Below, one piece after another: positions 1 to 6,373 of a stretch of DNA of 6,572 bases. Position 1 is the stretch's first letter, and each line of letters begins with the position of its first letter. The notes below the pieces were generated by a model, which made no database searches, was not told where the DNA came from, and worked only from the letters and a program-made list of their open reading frames with translations. The stretch is from an uncultured Opitutia bacterium. GTDB lineage: Bacteria > Verrucomicrobiota > Verrucomicrobiia > Opitutales > UBA953. Made by a program: the position numbers and the translations under genes. The stretch spans positions 1-6,572 of the forward strand of contig CAINSX010000158.1 in assembly GCA_903853185.1 (NCBI GenBank). The letters are read 5' to 3'.

Positions 1-959
1 TCGGCGAATGCGGCGGGTGCCAGTATCAGAACCTCGCCTACCCGCAGCAGCTCGAGTGGAAGCAGAAGCAGGTCGCGGAGGCCTTCGAGCGCCTCGGCGG
101 TATCAAGACTAAGGTCGACGCCTGCCATCCTTCGCCGAAGCAGTACGGCTACCGCTCCAAAATCACCCCGCACTTCATGACCCCGCGCCGCGCGGACTTC
201 CCGATTGGCTTCCTCGCTGCCGGCACTTCCCGCCGTGTCGTCGACGTGCCGAAGTGCCCCATCGCGACGGACGCGATCAACGCCGCCCTCGCCCGCTCCC
301 GCAAGGACATCAAGTCCAACCCAGGTCGCTTCGAACGCGGCGCCACCCTACTCTTCCGCGATTGCGAGGAAGGCGTCGTCACCGACTCCCGCCAGGTCGT
401 CACCGAGAAGGTCGGGGCAGTGCAGCTCAAGTTCCTTGCCGGCGAGTTCTTCCAGAATAACCCCTCCGTGCTCGAACAGTTCGTGGGTCACGCCATCAAG
501 CTCGCCCACGAGTCGGGCGCCAAGCACCTCGTCGACACCTACTGCGGCTCAGGTCTTTTCGCCCTTTCCGGCGCCCGCCTCTTCGATTCCGTCAACGGCA
601 TCGAGGTCAGCGCCGAGGCCGCCCGCAAGGCCGCCGAGAATGCCACGCTTAACCACTTCCTCAACTGCCGCTTCATCGCCGGCTCCGCGGAATCGATCTT
701 CAAAAAGATCCCTGTCGAAGGCCACGAGTCCGCCGTGATTGTCGACCCGCCCCGCAAGGGTTGCGACGAGGCCTTCCTCGACCAGCTGCACGCCTTCGGC
801 CCGCGCCGCATCGTGTATGTCAGCTGCGCCCCCGACACCCAGGCGCGCGACGTGAAGTACCTCTGCTCCAAGGGCTGGAAGGTCATCTCGGTTCGTCCGT
901 TCGACCTCTTCCCGCAGACCCGGCACGTCGAGTGCATCGCGGCGCTGGAACGGGCCTAA
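1..959 (+). CDS. TrmA/RumA-family RNA (uracil-C5)-methyltransferase, 5'-truncated by window edge
   Basis: SAM-dependent enzyme that methylates C5 of a uridine in tRNA or rRNA. The frame is open from base 3 to the TAA at 957-959 (318 visible residues, numbered from the GGC at base 3); the true start lies outside, and the ATG at 177 is internal. Seen in order: CGGCQYQ (residues 3-9) and KCP Cys85, matching three of the four Fe-S cluster cysteines of RumA-like enzymes, the first being upstream of the window; GEFFQNN (147-153) with the substrate-contacting Gln; SAM motif DTYCGSGLF (178-186); GIEVS (199-203); DPPRKG (248-253); the catalytic nucleophile Cys275 in YVSCAPDTQARD; and the general base Glu310 in FPQTRHVE near the C terminus. 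The family is certain, the target base is not. DPPRKGCDE, TQARDV and FDLFPQT recall fungal Trm2 (tRNA U54) more than E. coli RlmD. Convergent with gyrA. Confidence 0.93.
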   Translation, partial: GECGGCQYQNLAYPQQLEWKQKQVAEAFERLGGIKTKVDACHPSPKQYGYRSKITPHFMTPRRADFPIGFLAAGTSRRVVDVPKCPIATDAINAALARSRKDIKSNPGRFERGATLLFRDCEEGVVTDSRQVVTEKVGAVQLKFLAGEFFQNNPSVLEQFVGHAIKLAHESGAKHLVDTYCGSGLFALSGARLFDSVNGIEVSAEAARKAAENATLNHFLNCRFIAGSAESIFKKIPVEGHESAVIVDPPRKGCDEAFLDQLHAFGPRRIVYVSCAPDTQARDVKYLCSKGWKVISVRPFDLFPQTRHVECIAALERA

Positions 960-976
960 GCGACCTGTCAGGGCAC

Positions 977-1004
977 AAAAAAGGGGCGCCGCAAGGCGCC
1001 CCTT
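977..1004 (-). terminator. Intrinsic terminator of gyrBA, between convergent genes
   Basis: A perfect 10-bp inverted repeat, AAGGGGCGCC (981-990) and GGCGCCCCTT (995-1004), encloses the loop GCAA on the + strand (TTGC on the - strand). Six A residues at 977-982 give a six-T tract immediately after the stem when read on the - strand, which is the classic intrinsic-terminator layout and starts about 20 nt after the gyrA stop. On the + strand the hairpin is followed only by CTGCTTGG, a poor U-tract, so termination of the methyltransferase transcript here would be weaker. On that strand the loop is a GNRA tetraloop, which stabilises hairpins. Confidence 0.88.
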
Positions 1005-1024
1005 CTGCTTGGCCGTCAGCCAGC

Positions 1025-3514
1025 TCAGGCCTGCGGCTTGGCGGCGTTCTCTTCCTCTTCGTCCGAACGCTCGACCTTGGAGATGCCGAGGAGCGACTCG
1101 CCTTCCTTGAGGCGCATAACGCGGACGCCCTTGGTGTTACGACCCGCCGTGCAGCGGATATCGGACACCTTGGTGCGGATGGACTGGCCGCCCTTGGTAA
1201 GCAGCATGACTTCGTCCTCTTCCTGGACGCTGAGCGCGCCGGCGACGCCGACCTCGGTGGCGATGGCGATGACGCCCTTGCCGCCGCGGGTCTGCTTACG
1301 ATAGACGGGCTCCTTGGTCTCCGGATCGTCGAACGGCGTGCGCTTACCGATACCGTCGATACCGACGACGAGGAGCGTGCAGGCCGGGTCGACGACTTCC
1401 ATCGCCTTCACCTGGTCGCCCGTCTCGAGCCTCATGCCGGCGACGCCGGTGGTGTCGCGGCCCATGGAGCGGACGTCGGATTCATGGAAGCGGATCGACA
1501 TGCCGGACTGCGAGATCATCACGACCTCGTTGTCGCCGTTGGTCAGCTTGGTGGAAATCAGGCGGTCTCCGTGTTCGATATTGATGCCGATGATGCCGCC
1601 CTTGCGGTAGTTGGCGTACTTCGAGATTTCGGTCTTCTTGATGGTGCCATTGGCGGTGCACATCATGAGGAACTTGCCTTCCTCGAAGTTCGAGACGCAG
1701 ACCATCGCGGCCAGTTTCTCGTCGTCCTTGAGCTCTAGCAGGCGAGCGATCGACTTGCCGCGGGAAGCACGGTTGGCTTCCTCGATTTCGTAGACCTTCT
1801 CCACGTACACGCGACCGTTGTTCATGAAGAACAGGATGTGGTCGTGGGTATTGGCCGTGAAGAGGTGTTCGATGAAGTCGCTATCGTCGTCGGACGCGGC
1901 CTTGGAAAGCTCAGCGCCCTTGGTGCCCTTGCCACCACGCTTCTGGAGGCGATACTGGGCGACCGGCGTACGCTTGATGAAGCCCGCATGCGAGACGGTG
2001 ACCACGCAACCTTCATTAGCCACGATGTCCTCCATCGAGAGGTCGCCTTCCTGGGCATTGACCCTCGTCTTGCGGGGGCCGATGTGCTTCTTGGCGGCGT
2101 CGCGCAGCTCCTTCTTGATGAGGGTAAGCAGCTTCAGCTCGCTGGAGAGGATACTGCGGAGCTCTTCGACGAGCGCCATCAGTTCGCGGTACTCGGCCTC
2201 GATCTTGTCGCGCTCCAGGCCGGTGAGCTGGTAGAGGCGGAGGTCGAGGATGGCCACGGCCTGGCGTTCGCTGAGGCCGTACTTGGCCATCAGCTTCACG
2301 CGGGCCTCGTCGCGGTTGATCGCGGCGCGGATGATCTTCACGAAGTCATCCAGATTGCGCAGGGCGATCTTGAAGCCCTCGAGGATGTGGGCGCGGTCCT
2401 CGGCTTTACGGAGACGGAAGCGGGTGCGACGGGTGACCACGTCTCGGCGGTGCTCGACGAAACATTCGAGCAGTTCGCGGATGTTCATCTGCTTCGGGCG
2501 ACGCTTGTCGAGGGCGAGCAGGATGACGCCGAAGGAGTTCTCGAAGTTGGTGTGCTTGTAGAGCTTGTTGATGACGACCTTCGGGTTCTCGTTGCGCTTG
2601 AGCTCGATGACCACGCGGGTGTTCTCGTCGGACTCGTCACGCAGGTCGGAGACCTCATCCAGCACCTTGTCGGTGCATAGTTGGGCGATATGCTTCACCA
2701 GGGAGGAGCGGTTGACGTTATAGGGTAGCTCCGTGAGGACGATCTGCTCCTTGCCGTTCTTCATCTCCTCCGTGTGGGCGACGCCGCGGACGCGGATGAT
2801 GCCACGACCGGTGCGCAGGTACTGCTTGATGCCTTCCTTGCCGTTGATGACGCCACCGGTCGGGAAGTCCGGACCGATGATGATCTTCTCGAGGTCTTCA
2901 ACGGTGGCGCTGGGCTTGTCGATGATGAGGCAGGTCGCCTCGACGAGCTCGCTGAGATTATGAGGCGGGATGTTGGTTGTCATGCCGACCGCGATGCCGG
3001 TCGAACCGTTCATCAGCAGGTGAGGCAAGGCGCACGGGAGGACGGTCGGCTCGGTGGTCGACTCCTTGTAGTTCGGGATGAAATCCACCGTGTCCTCGTC
3101 GATGTCGGCGAGGAGTTCGGACGAGACCTCGGAGAGGCGGCACTCCGTGTAACGGTAGGCCGCGGGCGGATCGCCGTCCACGGAGCCGAAGTTGCCCTGC
3201 GGCTCGATCAGCTGGTAGCGCATCACCCAGTTCTGGGCGAGGCGGACGAGCGTGTCGTACACGGAGCTGTCGCCGTGCGGGTGGTAATTCTTCAGCACTT
3301 CGCCGACGACGCCGGCGCACTTGTCGAACGGGCGGTTGTGGACGAGGCCTTCCCGCATCATCGCGTAGAGGATGCGGCGCTGTACGGGCTTCAGTCCGTC
3401 ACGCGCGTCCGGAAGGGCGCGGGAGACGATGACGGACATCGAGTAATCGATGTAGGCCGTCTGCATGATGTCCGTGATGTTGGCGGTCGTGAGCTTTTCC
3501 TTGTCAGAGTACAT
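1025..3514 (-). CDS. gyrA: DNA gyrase subunit A
   Basis: Cuts and rejoins both DNA strands and wraps DNA so that gyrase (GyrA2GyrB2) can introduce negative supercoils. The 829 residues (E. coli 875) cover the whole subunit: winged-helix/tower region (about 30-350), coiled coil and exit gate (about 360-490), and beta-pinwheel C-terminal domain (about 495-812). The catalytic tyrosine is Tyr122 in AAYRYTECR and the DNA-intercalating isoleucine is Ile174; both share E. coli numbering. The GyrA box is QKRGGKG at 524-530, which separates gyrase from ParC; a box-like QTRGGKG recurs at 741-747. The tail ends with a short acidic DEEEEN stretch (818-823). The quinolone-determining segment HPHGDSSVYD keeps Ser83 and Asp87. 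The ATG at 3514 gives the conserved N terminus, but the DNA just upstream (CCTCTTCGAAT) has no Shine-Dalgarno sequence. It lies 36 bp after gyrB with no terminator between, so co-transcription or translational coupling is likely. Confidence 0.98.
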   Translation of the reverse strand: MYSDKEKLTTANITDIMQTAYIDYSMSVIVSRALPDARDGLKPVQRRILYAMMREGLVHNRPFDKCAGVVGEVLKNYHPHGDSSVYDTLVRLAQNWVMRYQLIEPQGNFGSVDGDPPAAYRYTECRLSEVSSELLADIDEDTVDFIPNYKESTTEPTVLPCALPHLLMNGSTGIAVGMTTNIPPHNLSELVEATCLIIDKPSATVEDLEKIIIGPDFPTGGVINGKEGIKQYLRTGRGIIRVRGVAHTEEMKNGKEQIVLTELPYNVNRSSLVKHIAQLCTDKVLDEVSDLRDESDENTRVVIELKRNENPKVVINKLYKHTNFENSFGVILLALDKRRPKQMNIRELLECFVEHRRDVVTRRTRFRLRKAEDRAHILEGFKIALRNLDDFVKIIRAAINRDEARVKLMAKYGLSERQAVAILDLRLYQLTGLERDKIEAEYRELMALVEELRSILSSELKLLTLIKKELRDAAKKHIGPRKTRVNAQEGDLSMEDIVANEGCVVTVSHAGFIKRTPVAQYRLQKRGGKGTKGAELSKAASDDDSDFIEHLFTANTHDHILFFMNNGRVYVEKVYEIEEANRASRGKSIARLLELKDDEKLAAMVCVSNFEEGKFLMMCTANGTIKKTEISKYANYRKGGIIGINIEHGDRLISTKLTNGDNEVVMISQSGMSIRFHESDVRSMGRDTTGVAGMRLETGDQVKAMEVVDPACTLLVVGIDGIGKRTPFDDPETKEPVYRKQTRGGKGVIAIATEVGVAGALSVQEEDEVMLLTKGGQSIRTKVSDIRCTAGRNTKGVRVMRLKEGESLLGISKVERSDEEEENAAKPQA

Positions 3515-3550
3515 ATTCGAAGAGGTCTTGGGTTAGGTTCGTCAGTTCGA

Positions 3551-6181
3551 TCAGACGTCGAGGTTCGAGGTGTTGAGCGCGTTGTCTTCGATGAAGGCGC
3601 GGCGGGACGGGACATCTTCGCCCATGAGCATGGCGAAGACGCGGTTAGCTTCAGCGGCGTCAGCGATGTCGACCTTGAGGAAGCGACGCTTGGCCGGATC
3701 CATCGTGGTCTCGAAGAGCTGCTTCGGGTTCATTTCCCCTAGGCCCTTGTATCGCTGAATCGTGAGACCCTTACGGCCGAACTGGCGAATCTGACCGATG
3801 AGCTCGAGGATTGAGCCGAGCGGGATGGGGTCGGCCTTCTTGACGACCTTCTTGGCGGCCTTCTCCTCACCTTTGACGACTTCCTCCCCTTCGGCGGCCG
3901 GGGCCTCCTCGGCGGTCGAACCGTCGATGAGGTGGTAGCGCGGCTCTTCGCCGGTCGTGAACTGCTTCACATCCATACCCTGGGTCTCGAGTTCCTTGAG
4001 CACCTTCGAGATGGAATCGTTCTCAAAGATCTCGATCACATTGACGCGTTCCTGGACGACCGTGCCGTCCTTGAGCTTCTTCTCGCGATCGATCTTGTCG
4101 GCGAGGAAGTCCTCGACGCCGGCCTTGCGCAGGTAGGCCTGCTTGGCGTCGGTATCGACGAGGAACTCGTAGGTCTCTTCGTTGCCGGTACGAGTACGCA
4201 CGATGAAGCGCGGGAGCGCGTGGGTCTTATGGTCCTGCTGGTCGAGGTAGGCACCGAGTTGGCAACCCGTACGGCCGATAACGGTTCCAAGGGATTCCAG
4301 TCGAGCGAGGGATTCGACGATCTTGTCGAGCTTCTGGCCCGGGAAGACGTGCTTATCGCGGAGGCGAAGGAGGTTTACGTCCTCGGAGCCGAGCTCGAGC
4401 AGGATGCGATTAAGTTCCGGATCATTATCGACGTACTGCTCGCGCTTCTTTCGCTTGATGCGGTAGAGCGGCGGCTGAGCGATGTAGACGTAGCCGGCCT
4501 CGATGAGTCCCGGCATCTGGCGGTAAAGGAAGGTCAGGAGCAGCGTACGGATGTGCGAGCCGTCGACATCGGCGTCGGTCATGATGACGAGCTTGTGGTA
4601 ACGGCACTTCGTGACGTCAAAGGCGCCATCGCCCTCGTGCTTGCCGATGCCGGTACCGCAGGCGGTGATGATCGTGCGGATTTCCTCATTGGAGAGGATC
4701 TTGTCGATGCGGGCCTTCTCGACATTGAGGATCTTGCCCTTGATCGGCAGGATCGCCTGGTAGCGACGGTCGCGGCCCTGCTTGGCGGAGCCACCGGCGG
4801 AGTCACCTTCGACGATGTAAAGTTCGCAGACGGACGGATCGCTCTCGGAGCAGTCCGCCAACTTGCCGGGGAGGCCACCGGAGGACATCGCGGACTTACG
4901 GACCGTCTCGCGGGCCTTACGGGCGGCTTCACGGGCTCGGGCGGCGTTGAGACACTTGTCGACGATACGACGGCCGGTCTTCGGGTCGCGCTCGAGGTAA
5001 TACTTAAGCTGCTCACCGACGACGGACGTCACGATGCCTTCGACCTCCGGGTTCGTGAGACGGGTCTTGTTCTGCGACTGGAATTTCGGGTCAGGGTGCT
5101 TGACGGAGATGACGGCCACGAGGCCTTCGCGCATGTCATCGCCGTTGAGTTTGGTGTCCTTGTCTTTAACGAGATTGTTGGACTTCGCGTAGTGATTGAT
5201 CACGCGGGTGAGCGCGGAACGGAAGCCGGAGAGGTGCGTGCCGCCTTCGGGCTGGTTGATCAGATTGGCGTAACAGAAGACCATCTCGTCGTAGCGGTCG
5301 TTATACTGCAGCGCCACGTCGAGCGTCATACGACGCATGCCAGGCGTGGGCTTCTCGCCGTCGGCCATCACGCGCGGGTTGGCGAGGTCAGTGAAATCGA
5401 CTTCCGCCGCGATGAGGATCGGCTTGTCGAAGAGACGCTCTTCGTTGGCGTTGAGGAAGGAGACATACTCGGCGATGCCGTCCTTGAACTCGAACTTGTC
5501 GGCGCGATTGGAGCGATGGTCCTTCATCTCGACCGTGATGCCGGGGACGAGGAACGCCAGTTCGCGCATGCGGCGCACGATCGTATCGTACTTGAATTCC
5601 TGAGTGGCGACGAAGATTTCCGGGTCCGGATGGAAAGTGATCTTCGTGCCGGTGCGCTTCGTCTTGCCGATGACCTTGATGGACTGAGTGACTTCGCCGC
5701 GGCAGAACTTCATCTGGTGGACCTCGCCTTCGCGGCTGACTTCCGCGACGAAGCTATCGGAGAGCGCGTTGACGCACTTCGCGCCGACGCCGTTGAGGCC
5801 GCCGGACACTTGGTAGGCGCCCTTGTCGAACTTGCCGCCGGCGTGAAGGTTGGTGAGCACGAGCTCGAGTGTCGGAACCTTTTCTTCCGGGTGCATCGCG
5901 ACGGGAATACCGCGACCGTCGTCCTCGACGGACAGCGAGCCGTCCGCATGGATCTCGACTTTGATGCTCTTGCAATAACCGGCGAGGGCTTCGTCGATCG
6001 AGTTATCGACGATCTCATACACGCAATGATGGAGACCCGTCTCGTTCGTATCGCCGATATACATACCAGGTCGTTCGCGTACGGCCTTGAGGCCCTTGAG
6101 GCGTTTGATGTCGGCGGCGCCGTAGCTTTCGTTGCCGGCGTGCTTGCCGCGGTTCGGGGTTTTCTCAGAATTTTCGCTCAT
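3551..6181 (-). CDS. gyrB: DNA gyrase subunit B
   Basis: ATPase and TOPRIM subunit of gyrase; ATP binding closes the N-gate and drives strand passage. From the ATG at 6181 it is 876 residues, longer than E. coli GyrB (804) and far longer than the ~640-residue gram-positive type. GHKL ATPase: catalytic Glu56 and Mg-binding Asn60 in YEIVDNSIDEA, DDGRGIP (87-93), GGLNGVGAK (127-135), and Arg150 and Thr179 at the novobiocin-contact positions. The transducer loop is QNK (370-372) instead of the usual QTK. TOPRIM: EGDSAGGSAKQG (Glu458) and DADVDG (Asp536, Asp538, Asp540); Lys481 is in PIKGK. A gram-negative-type insert (about 580-785) ends in a charged low-complexity stretch before QRYKGLGEMNP (809-819). 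The frame stays open to 6313, but those extra 44 codons are lower in GC and precede the usual N terminus, so the ATG at 6181 is preferred. No Shine-Dalgarno sequence lies upstream (ACCTACCTAAAC). Confidence 0.97.
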   Translation of the reverse strand: MSENSEKTPNRGKHAGNESYGAADIKRLKGLKAVRERPGMYIGDTNETGLHHCVYEIVDNSIDEALAGYCKSIKVEIHADGSLSVEDDGRGIPVAMHPEEKVPTLELVLTNLHAGGKFDKGAYQVSGGLNGVGAKCVNALSDSFVAEVSREGEVHQMKFCRGEVTQSIKVIGKTKRTGTKITFHPDPEIFVATQEFKYDTIVRRMRELAFLVPGITVEMKDHRSNRADKFEFKDGIAEYVSFLNANEERLFDKPILIAAEVDFTDLANPRVMADGEKPTPGMRRMTLDVALQYNDRYDEMVFCYANLINQPEGGTHLSGFRSALTRVINHYAKSNNLVKDKDTKLNGDDMREGLVAVISVKHPDPKFQSQNKTRLTNPEVEGIVTSVVGEQLKYYLERDPKTGRRIVDKCLNAARAREAARKARETVRKSAMSSGGLPGKLADCSESDPSVCELYIVEGDSAGGSAKQGRDRRYQAILPIKGKILNVEKARIDKILSNEEIRTIITACGTGIGKHEGDGAFDVTKCRYHKLVIMTDADVDGSHIRTLLLTFLYRQMPGLIEAGYVYIAQPPLYRIKRKKREQYVDNDPELNRILLELGSEDVNLLRLRDKHVFPGQKLDKIVESLARLESLGTVIGRTGCQLGAYLDQQDHKTHALPRFIVRTRTGNEETYEFLVDTDAKQAYLRKAGVEDFLADKIDREKKLKDGTVVQERVNVIEIFENDSISKVLKELETQGMDVKQFTTGEEPRYHLIDGSTAEEAPAAEGEEVVKGEEKAAKKVVKKADPIPLGSILELIGQIRQFGRKGLTIQRYKGLGEMNPKQLFETTMDPAKRRFLKVDIADAAEANRVFAMLMGEDVPSRRAFIEDNALNTSNLDV
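3830..3916 (-). other. Low-complexity Ala/Glu/Lys linker inside the GyrB insert
   Basis: GyrB residues 756-784 are almost entirely A, E, K, V and G, changing from acidic (EEAPAAEGEE) to basic (KAAKKVVKK). This sits at the end of the insert that gram-negative GyrB carries within TOPRIM, just before the conserved return to QRYKGLGEMN. E. coli GyrB has no matching low-complexity stretch as far as I recall. It is probably a flexible tether. It is in frame, and the flanking sequence is well conserved, so it is not a frameshift artefact. Confidence 0.75.
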
Positions 6182-6220
6182 GTTTAGGTAGGTAAATAAA
6201 TGATATTTTCCCGCCGTAAG

Positions 6221-6275
6221 GAGGGGTGTTTTTATGCTGTTTTTCACAGGGGTATCTGCAACAGGAAACACCCTC
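6221..6275. repeat. Imperfect inverted repeat in the gyrB leader
   Basis: GAGGGGTGTTT (6221-6231) pairs with AAACACCCTC (6266-6275): ten base pairs with one bulged G and a 34-nt loop. The loop contains a small CTGT/ACAG hairpin (6237-6240 with 6246-6249). If gyrB starts from the promoter proposed above, this structure would form in its 5' leader about 40-95 nt before the start codon. It is not followed by a T-tract that would make it a terminator. Confidence 0.4.
6240..6248 (+). promoter_or_regulatory. Possible third DnaA-box-like site
   Basis: TTTTTCACA fits the relaxed DnaA-box form TTWTNCACA and has the same orientation as the tandem pair, 114 bp away. One such site can easily occur by chance in an AT-rich stretch, and it overlaps the T5 tract at 6240-6244, so this call rests mainly on its neighbours. 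Confidence 0.3.
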
Positions 6276-6342
6276 ACCGTGAATGTTTTTAGACGGCCAG
6301 AAATGACTACCAATCAACCCCTTACGAAAACTTATAGGGGGT

Positions 6343-6371
6343 GTTAGAAACCGTTGTTCACACGTTGTCCA
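6343..6371 (-). promoter_or_regulatory. Candidate sigma-70-type promoter for gyrB
   Basis: Read on the - strand, TGGACA (6371-6366, one mismatch to TTGACA) is followed after 17 bp by TCTAAC (6348-6343, four of six matches to TATAAT). A competing reading is TGAACA (6360-6355), an 18-bp spacer and TATAAG (6336-6331), which has a better -10 and a worse -35. Either would start transcription about 140-155 bp before the gyrB ATG, giving a long 5' leader. In both readings the -35 element lies inside the tandem DnaA-box-like sites. Confidence 0.35.
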
Positions 6372-6373
6372 CA
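6354..6373 (+). promoter_or_regulatory. Tandem pair of DnaA-box-like sites
   Basis: TTGTTCACA (6354-6362) and TTGTCCACA (6365-6373) lie head to tail with starts exactly 11 bp apart, about one helical turn. Together with the preceding CG they make an 11-bp tandem repeat with a single mismatch (CGTTGTTCACA, then CGTTGTCCACA). TTGTCCACA is one change from the consensus TTATCCACA and is the box form common in GC-rich bacteria; TTGTTCACA differs by two bases. Both keep the invariant CACA end. Binding by DnaA is inferred, not shown. Confidence 0.6.

Noticed and set aside
761..1738. 325-codon + strand frame running from the methyltransferase through the terminator into gyrA antisense
   Set aside because: It crosses the terminator hairpin, overlaps two confident genes in other frames and has no recognisable domain.
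2774..3742. 322-codon + strand frame spanning the gyrA start and gyrB end antisense
   Set aside because: Shadow of two well-supported genes on the other strand; composition typical of antisense GC-rich DNA.
1025..6181. Topoisomerase IV (parC/parE) instead of gyrase
   Set aside because: A true GyrA box (QKRGGKG) and full C-terminal pinwheel are present, and the GyrB partner has the gyrase-type long insert.
3932..6187. 751-codon open frame on the + strand opposite gyrB
   Set aside because: It is the antisense shadow of gyrB in a GC-rich gene; its translation is a low-information V/D/L/A/R-rich string with no family motif, while the opposite strand encodes a complete GyrB.
6182..6313. 44-codon N-terminal extension of GyrB from an ATG at 6313
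   Set aside because: The extension is lower in GC, resembles no GyrB N terminus, has no ribosome-binding site and covers the putative regulatory elements; the ATG at 6181 gives a normal start.
6316..6340. CCCCT/AGGGG pairing as a terminator or operator
   Set aside because: Five base pairs with a long loop and no T-tract; expected by chance in this composition.
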